Assembly: GCA_029891385.1 (NCBI GenBank)
Contig: CM057234.1
Coordinates: forward strand, 24,848,350-24,912,349
Direction: 5' to 3'
Length of the DNA stretch: 64,000 nt
Source: Erythroxylum novogranatense
Taxonomy: Eukaryota > Streptophyta > Magnoliopsida > Malpighiales > Erythroxylaceae
Position numbers and translations under genes: made by a program. The stretch's first letter is position 1; each line of letters starts with the position of its first letter. Positions 24,303 to 36,239 of the stretch are shown here, piece after piece. Below the pieces are notes generated by a model, which saw only the letters and a list, made by a program, of their open reading frames with translations, searched no databases and was not told the DNA's origin.

Positions 24303-27300
24303 TGTAATACCCCACTCCCGAGTGACCCGAACCCGATATCATTGGTGACATTCGAGTCCGTGCCCCGCGAGGGTGGCGTACTACATCAGTCGGTCGGTAA
24401 AACTCGGTATACTTTTTTTTTTGAACCATTCATTCCACGTTAGCGACAAACATAGTAGATGAGAAAACCTTTGCAGAGATACAATCATTTAATAATATTT
24501 TTCAGTAACCAAACAAAGACAATTACAAATCATTTTACAACAATTGTGGATTACAAAATTAGGAAACCCTAATGCAGACGCGAACCGATCCCAACCTCTA
24601 CCTGAACTTGCACCCAGGCATACTCCCGTGTCAAACGAGGTACTCTTCTAGTCCTGAAAAATAAATTACAATTTTGGATGAGTTTGCGAATTCAATGAGA
24701 AACCATCATTGATGGTTCACCCAACTCATGCATTCACAAATCATATACACATAGCACACAGTAGCATTTATAGTATATCACATGCAATTTCCTTACTCAC
24801 ATTTTTCGGTCATATCGCAATCAATTTACATTTTTTCATCATATACGTATGCAATGCTCATGTGACACTTTTCCATTTTCATTTCGTTGTTGTGACCGAG
24901 CGCCTATCAGTGATCAGTAATCTAGGGAGTAGGAGAGCCCTCAGGGTATGCACTAACTCCCCTCGAGCTCGAGGCTCGGTTCATTCTGATGTTTCGTTGG
25001 GCTTGAAGCCCGATCTGATGAGCCTGTGGTATCCGAACCTTGTGTGGGAGAGCCTCGGTATGCACCACCTCGGGGCAAGCGATACCACGGCATTTCGTTG
25101 GCTGCTCCGGTCACAACTGCCAATTATCTGATCATTTATTATGCATGAATGCACATGTCTCATTTTCAATTCTCAGTCATATGCGATTCAATTTATTTTC
25201 ACTGATGCATTCACAATTCAATTCATTAACCATTTGCTCACATTGGCACTTCAATATCACAATCCAATATTTCGAACACCCATGGTCCGAAATCAATCAA
25301 AAACAATCACACAAATATCCATCCTTAACTCCTCATGGCATCAGTGCATATAATTAATAAACACATAAGGCTGAGAAACCAACTAGGTTACTCACCTATT
25401 ACTTCTGAGCCAATGTCGGGAAGACTCTGCCACGTCGGTGGAACGACGCTCCAATTGGGCCTCTATAAGAAGCAGAGAATAAAACGATCACCAATGATCC
25501 AATCCGAATCAGTTAATGATGCACATGTAGGTGTATAATGCATGTTCATGAATTCCCGGCCCTATTCCATTTTTTTATCATAAAAATCCGTCTAAAAATT
25601 AGAAAGCTAATGGCGCTGACGGAGCGCAATTTGGATCTCTATAGGCCTCCAATTAAATAAAACAGTGATTAAACAAACCTTTACTCGGACCCACGTCAAT
25701 TTTCCGTCCAAAAATTCCCAATCTATCAGAAAATGAAATTAAATATTCCATGAATCCGATACCTCAAGAATCAGGTCAATCGGACGTCGGACGGAAAAGT
25801 TATTCACGGAAGAAATTCAAAATCCAAATAAAACAATTAAGATTTATATCCTTATTTCCTTCTCTTTTTCCTATTGTGAAACCGAAAGTCAAACACCTAT
25901 AACTCCTTACACACAATTCAGAACATTACAAACCATATCTCGTTGGAAAGATCATGAAAAACTCTACAAGTCTCAAGAAGACCATAAAAATCAATTTCAC
26001 CACTAAGGGTGTCAAAAATCCCTTCAAAGCTACTGCCTACTCAAATCCCCTTAAAACAGAACAGTACATTGCAAATTCCATAACTCTCTGATTCTTCAGC
26101 CGAAAATTACCACATAAATATGCTCATTAAGTTCACAATGTTATCTACAACTTTCATTAATAACCCAAAATCAAATTCCATTGCTAACCAAGTCAATTAA
26201 TTCACTCAATGTTGCTGTCCCTGAAATCATTCAATTTAAGCAGTAAACGTATAACAAGCATAACTCCCAGTACACAAATCAGAAAAATCAGAACTTTATA
26301 TCCCTGAAAAGATAAATCCTCAAACTTCAATTCTTCCTGAAATAACCAAACTCCAATTCAGCCTCTAACAGTTTCAAATCTGTTATGCAAGTTTCTGACC
26401 TAATCAGCACTTAACATCACAATGTAGTTTCAGATTTTGAAATTCCATATCTCCCACATCTGATTGCCAAAAATTATAAGCCATATATCATTTTCAAGAT
26501 CAATGTGTCATATAGAACTCTCCAGTACATTTCAAACTCCAATTCAATTCAAAAAAATTACTAAAATTGCTTCCAAGCCAAATGCTCACAAATCAGACAC
26601 AACAGCTAGATTTCATCACAATGCTCAAAACCAGTCAATAGAAAACAGTTCATATCTCTCAATATACAATTCGAAAAATTGCAAAATCAGTGGCATTGGA
26701 AAGATAATAATACAGGCTTCAACTTTCATGAAGACAATTTTCACTAATTCCTTCTATATAAATCTAGAAAAATCACCAAAGTTTCAGATCATTCAACCCG
26801 GGTACTGTTTACACAGCCCCTATCCATGATTTTCCAAGCCAAAATTCAACCTCTTAGAGTTACAATTAGACAACACCTATTTCACACAAATTTGAAGCCA
26901 ACAACCCAAAGTTTCAGTGGGCACAAACCTTGCCTCAATTGCATAACCACACAATGAGTTATGCTCAAATCAGTATGGTAGGTCAAACTCACAATTTCAG
27001 TTTTACTTCCCAACTTCACTTCCTATCATGCCAATTCAATTCCTACTACCATAAGCATCTCAATTGAACACAAATTCAGCCCCTATATCATTCATACATT
27101 TACTAGGAAATACCATCTCAAGTTGGCAGCACTTACCTCTTAAATTCCATGCAAGATTAGTCATCAAGATTCAATCAAAATCAAGCTCAAAACAATCTAA
27201 ACCATGTTTATTCACTAACCCTCATTCATGTCTTACACAAGCATAACTTTATCCAACAATTCAAACTATAATTATGCATCATACATCATCTTTAATGAAC

Positions 27301-28344
27301 AATCACTTCCAATCCATGCAAATCACTATGAATTCATCAACTACATAATCAAAGCATAACTCAAACTTAACTTAATCACTTACCAATTCAAGCTTCCACT
27401 CTTTCCCACTCTCCAATCACTTCACTTTCTTGCTTCACTTCTAAAGCCCATATATGGCTATCACCTTGGATAGAGACTTAAGCTCATATGCAAGTAAAGA
27501 GGACTCTTAAAGTTGGAGGAAATAAGAACACTTTGAGGAGAGAACCAAAAATTCAATGGAGAGGAAATCCAAGAGCAAGTTTCGGATGAAGGAAGCTTTT
27601 AAGCCTTCAAAGTCATTTTTTCTTAACTTGAAATGGAAGAGTCGTGGACAAATGGGTGAAGCATTTAATGAATGAAAGATGAGTCACCTAATAAGAGAAA
27701 AAGACAAAAACAAGAAAAGGACAAAACATGTAATAGGATTTCTTAAGAAACCCTAATGAAAATTGACCCAATCAATTCCAATGGCCTCATTTCAATTCCA
27801 AAATAATATACCCAATATTGTAGTGCCATTGGATAGAAATTTTCGCTCTAGAAAATCAACCGATTCGCCACTTGGCGATTTTTCCGATCGAAAATTTTAG
27901 AATTTCCCGAATCATTTTTTAAATTACCTAAATTGCCCAAAATTATAAAACATATGACAGTCCACTCCCCATAATTGTTCAAACACGAAAACCACATTTT
28001 TCACAACAAAAACACATTTAGGCCATTTACCGGCGATTTCGCCGGTCCGAAAATTTTCTCCGGAAAAATCCAAATTTTTTTCTAAAACTTCCTTAAAATA
28101 GAAAACAATTTATGGCGCACTCAGAATCATTTTTTTTCAAACCCATTAACCACGTAAATCACAATAAGATTGCCTTAAGCACAAAAACTCGGAATATCAT
28201 GTATGCATGTACAGTAGTTTCATGTGCACAAATGTGACTGTGTATAAGTCCTATTATGCATGAACAGTACTAATTAATCCCTCTCAATCCCTTCCTATGA
28301 CAAATTTCCTATTTTACCCTTCCAGTAGGGGGTGGGATGTTACA
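24303..28344. mobile_element. 4042-bp solo LTR (probably Tekay/Del-type Gypsy)
   Basis: The insertion begins TGTAATACCCCACTCCCGAG and ends AGGGGGTGGGATGTTACA. It is bounded by the direct repeat TCGAT (24298-24302 and 28345-28349). TG...CA ends and a 5-bp duplication are the marks of LTR-retrotransposon integration, yet the interior holds no gag or pol, no PBS and no second internal copy of the ends. That is what unequal recombination between two LTRs leaves behind. A 3-4 kb LTR beginning TGTAAYAYCCC is characteristic of Tekay/Del chromoviruses (from memory). The two ends are also inverted repeats at 14 of the first 17 positions. It interrupts the integrase C-terminus of the Athila-like element. 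A non-coding LARD-type element is the alternative. Open frames inside are not convincing. Confidence 0.8.
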
Positions 28345-28349
28345 TCGAT

Positions 28350-28534
28350 GGTCCGGGCCGTTTCAAGTATTGGAAGTTTTCCCCCACAGAGCCATTGAAA
28401 TTTTACCTCTTAATTCTACACATTCATTTAAGGAGATTGGACCTTACAAGCAAATTTTGATGGGAGAAACTACATTTATGAAGAAAAGGGTCCACACTCA
28501 TTACAGGGAAGATCTTTGTGCCTCTTACTCATGA
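28350..28534 (+). pseudogene. Athila-like integrase C-terminal end
   Basis: Continues the pol frame after the 4-kb insertion: 'WSGPFQVLEVFPHRAIEI' followed by a polar tail, ending at the TGA 28532-28534. The reading phase is the same as before the insertion once it and one TCGAT copy are discounted. Confidence 0.85.
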
Positions 28535-29987
28535 CTTCGCATGTTGTAGAATTTTGCATACTGCTTGTGTTTATGTATGATCTGCAGCATTTCTTAATTC
28601 GCATGCATCATTGCCGACATTCTTTTGTCCTTAACTTTGCATTTACATGTTTACTTACCCACTTCAAATTGTGCTGCATACCTTGACATTGAGGACAATG
28701 TCTTATCCGAGTTGGGGGGGTGAGCATCAATTTTCAAAAAAAAAAAAAAAAAATCATCAATTGTTTAAAATTTTTCAAAAGGTTTTGATTTTGGCCTCAC
28801 ATTTGGGAAATTGAGAATTGCTTGGGACCTAATTAGATTTACCTTTAGAAGGTTTGTGGATAGAATGTTTCGGATTAGTACTCGGTATCCAATTGTTTAA
28901 TCATACTCATATTCTTTGATTTAAGTCTTTCCATCCATTTTATTTGAGTTTTGATTGTCCATTAAATTTTTAGGCAAGTTGGTACTTAGTGAGATCTCGC
29001 CAATCCTAGAACAAGTTCTCTAGACCTATCGAGGCGAAATGTTAGCACAAATTTGATAAGGAAGTGATTAAGGCATTTTTTTTGAATTATTAACCACATT
29101 CCTATTCTTGGCTTAAAATAACCCTATATTCCCTTTGGAGCCAAGTTGAGCCTAAGTAATATCCCAATTTCTTTGGCACCTTCATTTAACCAAGCCATAA
29201 GCCAAGCATTCCTTACCTTTCATGTGGAAATGATTATTTAGGAGTAGGTTATGTGGGGGGTTTAAAGAAAACGAAAAAAGCAAAAAAAAGAAAAAAAAGA
29301 GAAAAAAAGAGAGCAAGCAAGTGAGAATTTTGCAAGTTATCGCCCCTAGTATACAAGAAACTGAGTTTGGGGGAGAGTCAGTTATATGAAATTTGGAAAT
29401 TCATTGAAATTAAGTTAAGTCTTGTAATAGTTATCGTTTTAATAATATGTCGTCATATTTGAGTTTTGTCATCATGTAAAATAAAGAAAAAAGAAAAAAA
29501 GAGAAGAGGTCCCTTACATTTTTCTTACTTCTTGAATAATTGTTTCCATTTCATTTGAGCTTTTATTTTCCTTTTATTTGTTCTGAGCCAAGTTTAAACC
29601 CCAACGACCCCATTACAACCCTAATAAGACCTTTTGATCCTTTGAGAAGGAGTGCTAAAAATTAGTGGAGATGGGATGGAGAATTTTGCCTATGGGATTG
29701 GTTAATTTGATAATACCTTTAGAGTCTCTTGGGTTGTAAATTGCCTTTGCGTTTATTTGGCTTTTCTCTACTCTTGTGAGTTGGTTGGTTTTTAATTAGA
29801 CTTGAATCAAGGAGTCTGTGTTTGAGCGAGCATTGGTATCCTTGCACTATGAAGGTGGGTATGGTTTGATAAGTGACTAAAGGTAAATTTTAATTGGTTA
29901 CTGCAATTATGAAAATTTCAATTGTTGAGTGTTCTTTAATCTATTTTGAACAATTTTTCTTAATTTTGCTTAGGGACAAGCAAAAGT
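28535..29987 (+). other. Non-coding region between pol and the Gypsy 3' LTR
   Basis: About 1.45 kb with no long open frame and no recognisable env-like protein. It holds an A15-type tract (about 28735-28753), purine-rich runs (about 29268-29312), and G-rich boxes GAGTTGGGGGGGTGAG (about 28710) and GAGTTTGGGGGAGAG (about 29352) that resemble the true polypurine tract at about 29990. Athila elements typically have such a long region here, coding for an env-like protein in some members. Confidence 0.7.
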
Positions 29988-30004
29988 TTAAGTTTGGGGG
30001 CATT
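29988..30004 (+). other. Gypsy polypurine tract
   Basis: AAGTTTGGGGGCATT abuts the 3' LTR start at 30005, the usual position and composition for plus-strand priming in Athila-like elements. Confidence 0.85.
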
Positions 30005-32718
30005 TGTTGGATGCATTTTTATCATTACAATTAATGGCATTTTCCCTTAATTTCTGGATAAATTATTGGGTCTTATACATATTTTTCCTACTAAATTACT
30101 TAGTTTATCTTATTCTGCATTTATAATGAGTCCTGTTTAATTTGAAGGAAATACATTTGTTTTTAATTGAAAAAGACCACAACAATAATTAAATGAAGGA
30201 GGCTAGACGTTGTAGCATGTGTGGAGATGATTGAAGCAGGAAAATGAAAACAGCCAAAGACACACACGTTACAGCCACGGGAAATAAATCAGCAAGCAAA
30301 AAGATCAAGAAAATTAGCTACTGGCGTGAACTTAGGTGGACGTGGACTAATCAAGTGGAAGCAACATGAAACAGCCTTAAATTAGCAACAGAGAGGACAA
30401 ATGGAATCAAGTGGAAGCAGACATGGGCGTTGCACAAGCAAATTAAAATGGCGAGATTATTTTAACGTGGTTTGGGCGTTTGATTGAGGGCAGAAACAAA
30501 GAAATCAATTAACGCATAGGAAATAGAGGAAAATCATGCCCAATGGGAGCAGCAAAAAGGCACGGAGTGAAATTGTGAAATCAAGAGGGTTGGAAATTAA
30601 ATGGCCAGAAAGCAATAAATTAATCACGCATAAGAACCGAAGAAGCAAGCAGAATGAATTAAGAGGGGTTGATGTGAGTGATCCTTAATTGTCACATCAC
30701 ACTACACAGCAAAGAGCAAGATGACATCTTTAAATTGCAATTCATGCATAACCAAGGAGTCACACAAATCATGCAGAGGAGCATTTTCAAGGTAGAAATA
30801 GTGGAAACAAATTGAAGCATGCACGTGTTAAGCATAGAGACGCACAAGCCAAGGGACACGAAATTAAATAGACAGAGGGAGAAAATCACACAATACAAGG
30901 GAGCTGAGGACAGGTGGCGGCAATGAATTAAATGTCAAAAAAAAAGAAGCCATAGGAAATGGTCCAAGGAGTGTGAATTGAATAGGGCTTAAGGAGAACA
31001 GCGCATGTGATGCAAAAATACATGGGAAGGCAACACGTGGAGCAAAAAATTAGGCAACAAATCTTGTATGAAGGAAACCAGCAGCAAGGTTTGAATTAAG
31101 CACAACAAAATAGGAGACAACAGTCCATCTACGCACAAGGGTTGGCGCAACTACTAGAGAGGATTTAAATGCTGACCATTTTATTTGTTTTGTCAAAAGA
31201 TTGGAGAGCACGCAGACGGCACATGCTAGGCGTGGGTAGAGAAAGACACAAAATTGACGAAAGTGAATTAAAGGCAAAATAAAACAAGGGAAATGTCAGC
31301 CAAGAGGGGCCCAGACGTGTGGAAACAGCTGAACAACAGAGTAATAAAATAGCCCTAATAGCTCAAATCACGCAACAGCTGGCAAATGGATTAAAATGAT
31401 GTGAGGCAGCAAGCTACAACGATTTTGGAGAAATAAATAAAAAGGAGTCGCAAAGCACATGAAGGAGGAGACACTACGCGTGGACCAAAGGATTAGCTAC
31501 AAGATAAATCAGGTAACGGCGCATGGGCATGAATAAAATCAGCTACAGGAGAAATTGGCCATTCACGTGGGAAGCAAAACGAAAATCAAGCTTGGGGCTC
31601 TACCTTGGTGAACTTATAGATGAAGTAAGCGTTGGCAACAGGGGGAGGACCGACGGGTAAGAAAAGAAAGGGATAAAATTAAATAACAAAAGGAGAGGAC
31701 CAGCTGGGGGGGACGTGAGGGGCCACTCACCAAAAACGCCATTTTCACTCACTCAATTTCTAAAGCTCTCACATTACACAGAGGGAGAGACCAAGAGCCC
31801 CACAAGGCATCAACGCAATTTTCATTCGTTTACACCAAAGCTCTTTCCACGAAGCATTAAGGCACTGGGTTGGAGAAGCTAGCGCATACGCTGGAGGCAA
31901 AAACATTGAAGAGCAACCACCATTTGTTTTTCCATTCCTTCTACTTAGTTCATAATCATCATGCTTGCTTTTATTATTTTCATTACTGCTACTATTATTA
32001 TGAGTAACTATTACTTTCATTCTAGGATTTTAACGGAACCCTTGATGTAATCTCGGTTAATTGGTATTTTCTTCGTTTAATCTCTTATGCTCGTTTTTAC
32101 TTAAAAGTTTGATTATTGCAATTTGTTCTTAATGTTTTTCATAATTTGATCACCTATGAAATTGATTTTCTTAATCTTTATGTAACGTAACAGGGAGCAA
32201 TAGATTTGGAAGAAAATTGCAATAGCTTAGGATCACATTCGTAGTGATTTGTGTCTAGGATCGAGAGATACCTATCCACCCTAAGTAACCACATTAAGAT
32301 TGATTTGATAAAGCAATCATCGAATTATCACAATTTACCATAGAAATATAGGAAATTGGTTTGATGATTAGGATTACTAATGATCCGGGAGGGCTTAGTA
32401 ATTAATTCTGAATCTTAGGTTATCAAACCCGGTATATGAGTTAAACCGAGAAAATTTTGACACTGAGGTAAAATCAAGGGGGAAGTTAAATTCCTAGATT
32501 TTCATTCCATTAATATTTCTTATATTTTTATCTTGCTTTAATTCTCGTTTTTATTTCATTTTTCAAACCAAAATCAATCAATCTTTTCTTTAATTTTTAT
32601 GTTATTAGCTTAAATTAGAGGTTATTACGAGTATTACTATTTAGCTAATTTGGTCTCCGTGGGAACGATATTTTTACTACTTAACGATAGAAACGTGCAC
32701 TTGCGTTCATCACCAACA
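30005..32718 (+). repeat. Gypsy 3' LTR
   Basis: 2714 bp, the partner of 16217-18929, ending CACCAACA and followed by the ACAAC target duplication and then the Copia gag sequence. Confidence 0.93.
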
Positions 32719-32723
32719 ACAAC

Positions 32724-33498
32724 TCTTACCTTTGGCATTCGTCGACTTCCAGTTTGAAGACCGATTCTGTACGACCGCTGCTATTGAGAAATTCTCCCCG
32801 GAATTAGAAGCCATCTGCTGCTGCGTTTCCTCTTGTATGATCAAGGAATATGCCTGGCGAACGTTGGGTAAGGGACTCATAACAAATATGTTGGATCTGA
32901 TTGTCTTGAACGAATCGTTTAGACCCATCAAAAATTGCATCAGTTTATCCTCCTCCTTCTCATCTTGATGTTCTTTGGTGCGGTTGCAGATTATGGGGGA
33001 TCTATATAACTCAAGTTCATCCCATAAAGCCTTGATTTTGATGTAGTATGAAGCCACTGAAAGTGTTCCCTGTGACATGGTCGAGATCGACTTTCGAATT
33101 TGATATATAGCCGGCGCATTTTTCTGTCCAAATTGATCTTGAAGATTTTCCCAAACTTGGCGCGCGGTTTGGCGTGGACAACTCCTACTCCGATGTCAGA
33201 TTCAATCGAGTGACTAAGCCACGAAAGAATCATCGAATTACATTGATTCCATAATTCGAAGTTCTCGGGATCGTCAACTGGAGATGGCATTTCTAATGTA
33301 CCATCGACGAATCCAAGTTTCTTTTTTTGCTGTAAGTGCGTGTACCATTGCCGTTTTCCAAGATTGATAATTGGTGCCATTCAGCTTGGTAGAGACTAGC
33401 ATATAGCCGGGCTGGTCTGAATGGTGAACGAAGAAAGGGTTTGTCAGATCCATGGTTGGCGATTTGTTTTTGTTACTGTTTTCAGCTTCTTGCGACAT
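32724..33498 (-). pseudogene. Copia gag, N-terminal part (broken by frameshifts)
   Basis: Reading leftward from the start codon at 33498 (MSQEAENSNKNKSPTMD) there are the gag features 'LNGTNYQSWKTAMVHAL' and 'NFELWNQCNSMILSWL', and further on 'MSQGTLSVASYYIKIKALWD' (33078) and 'FLMGLNDSFKTIRSNI', all typical of plant Copia gag (DUF4219/UBN2 type). Frame shifts occur near 33325 and near 33170. The frame ends exactly at the Gypsy insertion, and its next codons (the zinc knuckle) lie at 16216 and leftward. Confidence 0.88.
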
Positions 33499-33540
33499 GA
33501 TGCAATTTGCAGCGGATTATAGAGGAAGGCTTTCAAAACA

Positions 33541-33563
33541 CCAAGATCGGTGCTTTGATACCA
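33541..33563 (-). other. Copia primer-binding site
   Basis: Directly inside the 5' LTR the minus strand reads TGGTATCAAAGCACCGATC. The TGGTATCA(A/G)AGC core is the common plant Copia primer-binding site complementary to initiator tRNA-Met. Confidence 0.88.
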
Positions 33564-33786
33564 TGTGAAGAAATGAGATATGGAAATGACGAGGAGAAGT
33601 TAATTGTGGTAGAAATTTTTATATTTCATTGATGCATTGGTAGATGGCTTTATACAGGAACGATACAATAAACAAGGAGAGATTATCTCCATAATACAAG
33701 GAAATACAGGGTGATCCACCTAATGTGGGATTCTATCCCTATCTAGACAATTATGTACATAAATGCTAAGGATATATTCCTTAATA
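33564..33786 (-). repeat. Copia 5' LTR (right copy)
   Basis: 223 bp, the partner of 12404-12626, adjoining the primer-binding site on one side and the GTTAC duplication on the other. Confidence 0.93.
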
Positions 33787-33791
33787 GTTAC

Positions 33792-35450
33792 ACATTCAAC
33801 AAAGCATCATTATCTCTACTGCCATTAACTTATGATTATGTACTTATTTGATGAGTCAACATTCAACCTTATAGAACACGGTCACCTTTTAGTTTGAGTA
33901 GTTTGAGTGGTATCTTCTTGTTACATAAAACTCCTGATACACTCCTTTATATTAAAATCACCTTGATTTAAAATAGTGAGTTATGTCTTTATTGATCTCG
34001 ACATTATTTTACATGATGGATTCAAGGTACGTAAATACAATATTTACGTAATATAACTTCTGAATCAATCTTTATCTCCACATTAGACGTTATCCTATCG
34101 TTGAAAAGTACACTGTAAATACTCAATCTTATTGTTGCTCAATTTAAAGCTCTTAAACTATAACATATCTTTCAAAGTTTTAGCTTGACATTAACACCCT
34201 TTTTTTGTCTGAGCCACTAAAATAATGTCATCAGCAAACAGTGCACACAAAGACACATCTCCTTGAATATTTTTGGTGAGGTCATCCATCACTATTGCAA
34301 ACAAGAAGGGAATCAACGATGATCTTTGGTGTAACTCAATATTGATAGAAAAATGTTATGTATCTCCTCATGTGATTCTTACTCTAGTCTTAACATTTTC
34401 ATACATATCCTTAATAACTTGTATATAGGTCATAGAGACTCCTTTAACTTCTAAACGTTTTCGCATAACTTCCCTAAATACTTATCATAAACTTTCTTTA
34501 AGTTAGTGAAAATTACGTTTAAGTCACACTGTCCTTTATAGTATGAAACCAAATTAGTTCTTCGAGATGCGTGCATCCGTTTTCACTTTCTCAATCACCC
34601 TCTCTGATAACTTCATGATATAACTAAGTAGTTTGATGTTTTTATAATTGTTACAACTTTGGATGTTCGCTTTATTCTTTTATAAAGGAATTAGTATATT
34701 AAGTCTTTACTCATCTGACATTTTGGTGGACTTGAAGATCACATCAAAAAGCTTGGCTAACTAAGTTAGACCCTCCTTTTCTAGGTTCTTCCAGATCTCT
34801 GTGGTTAGTTTATCAGGTCCTACTGCTATTCTACTCTTCTTCTTCCTCAAAATTCTTTTAGTTTATTCTTTTGTGACTTGTCGATAACAAGTGAAATTAT
34901 GATATTTCTCAGATGTGCTAATATTACCTAAAGAGATATTATCATCTCCACCTTCATTAAAAAGACTATAGAAGCATCTTTGTCTTTTCCTCTTTATGTC
35001 CTTTTTATTCATGAGTACCCTCCTGCTTCATCCTTTATATAACAAACTTAATCCAGGTCTCTCACTTTTTGTTTCCTAATTAGCTTAAATATATCTTTTT
35101 CTTTATGTTTATTTTTCAATTGTTGCTATAATTTCTCATAAGCTTTGCTTTTGGCTTCTAAGATTATCTTCTTCACCTTGTTCTTTGTCAGTTTATAACT
35201 TTCTCTATTAACTACCATTTTTAAATCTATGATGCTATCCAATAGAGTTATAAAAACAACTATTTTAATCTTTACCTTTTCTTGTACATCATCATTCCAC
35301 CGCTAAGACTCCATCTTACTACCCCTAACTCCTTTAGAAACTAGTAAAATCTTCTTAGCTGCATGCTTTAAAAGATATAATACTTTCTCCCACTTCTGGT
35401 TAATATCTCCTTCTAGTTTTTTTTAATCTAAATATTCCTTTGTCCTTAAA
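33792..35450 (-). pseudogene. RTE-type LINE relic, RT part (right part of a split element)
   Basis: Minus-strand translation yields the RT active-site block 'VMDDLTKNIQGDVSLCALFA' then 'DDIILVAQTK' (about 34300-34210), preceded by 'HQRSSLIPFLFAI' and by a decayed 'KMSDE*RLNILIPLYK' to 'CDLNVIFTNL' stretch (about 34720-34500). That is the arrangement of plant RTE-clade LINEs ('KMPEEWR.S.LVPIYK'). Further left it runs into the Copia TSD and resumes at 12398. Numerous stops. The extent to about 35450 is uncertain because similarity fades. Confidence 0.68.
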
Positions 35451-36239
35451 TTATTCTACAATAAGCCCTTTTAGATTCTACCAAATTAATTCATCAAATT
35501 TTCAAAATAATTTAATTTATGTTTAACAGAAATTATTTTAATTTGTAATATCATAAATTAAAAATTCTGCATTTTCACTTTTATTGTATCAATCCTATAT
35601 AACACTTTAAAAAAAGAAAGATAGGGATAAATAAAGCGATGATGTGGCAGCAAGATATCAGACAAGACCAACGAGTTTAACAGAAAAATTTAAGACTTTA
35701 CATGCGTAACATGCCAGCTAAATTTCTGATAAGAACACCACTGCATCCTAAACTCAAGGACAAAGAAGCAGAAGGAAACATAATTAGAAAACAAAAACGT
35801 TGACTACATTTCTCTTCTCTTGTTTAGATCAGTGGTTTTAAGAAAATAGTAGAGAAAAAGAAAGCTTTTATAGATCATATCTATAAATAGAAGCTTCAAA
35901 TGTTTATATACTCAACTATTATATTTGTATAAAGAGAAGAGAAAAGGTTAGACTTTCAAGAGTTGTGTTTGCCATTACACCCGGTGGTTGGTCGTCCCAC
36001 CTACCTTCATTTTCAAGTAACAATTCGCTGATTTTTTAGGTGAGTGAGGGAGATCCTTTTGGCAAGCTCAGGCACTGTCTTGATGTTTCTGTTCATGATC
36101 TGTTCTTCTTTCAGTTTATAGTTTTGATAACATTTATGATAGGGATTTTTTTTAAATAGAAACACATAAAGTTACTTGCGATGTTGAATTCAACATTATG
36201 ATTCCAACAGATTATGGTCATTTTATGTTGTTTGGCTGT
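35451..36239. other. Intergenic stretch, no gene recognised
   Basis: AT-rich sequence. A good TATA box (TCTATAAATAGAAGC) lies at about 35880-35894 on the plus strand, with no coding frame I can support before the L1 element begins. It could have been the promoter of the DUF1336 relic downstream, now separated from it by the L1 insertion (speculation). Confidence 0.4.

Larger units (their letters stand above)
16217..32718 (+). mobile_element. Athila-like Ty3/Gypsy retrotransposon inserted in Copia
   Basis: Long LTRs (16217-18929, 2713 bp; 30005-32718, 2714 bp) start TGTTGGATGCATTTTTATC and end ATCACCAACA. The insertion duplicates ACAAC (16212-16216 and 32719-32723) inside the Copia gag zinc-knuckle coding sequence. 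The internal order is PBS, gag, protease, RT, RNase H, integrase, a non-coding 3' region and a polypurine tract. The long LTRs, the tRNA-Asp-type PBS, the gag motif 'KCPHHGIP' and the extra non-coding region before the 3' LTR point to the Athila/Tat branch. Orientation is opposite to the host Copia. It carries a further 4-kb insertion in integrase, six or more stops and four or more frameshifts, so it is inactive. Confidence 0.93.
12404..33786 (-). mobile_element. Copia LTR retrotransposon, split by a Gypsy insertion
   Basis: Two 223-bp LTRs (12404-12626 and 33564-33786) share the same ends and orientation and are flanked by the 5-bp target duplication GTTAC (12399-12403 and 33787-33791). The coding order on the minus strand is gag, protease, integrase, RT, RNase H, the Copia order. 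A primer-binding site abuts the right LTR and a polypurine tract abuts the left one. Removing the Gypsy insertion (16217-32718) and one copy of its TSD leaves about 4.88 kb, a normal Copia size. The LTRs differ at six positions by eye (about 97% identity). Multiple stops and frameshifts make it non-autonomous. It is inserted in an older RTE LINE. Confidence 0.93.

Noticed and set aside
24709..27246. Plus-strand frames inside the 4-kb solo LTR
   Set aside because: No conserved domain, biased composition (Ile, Ser, His, Asn). Non-coding LTR sequence.
24303..28344. TIR DNA transposon interpretation of the 4-kb insertion (inverted ends TGTAAYAYCCCAC)
   Set aside because: The inverted similarity is short. 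TG...CA ends with a 5-bp TSD and no transposase fit an LTR better. Kept only as a caveat.
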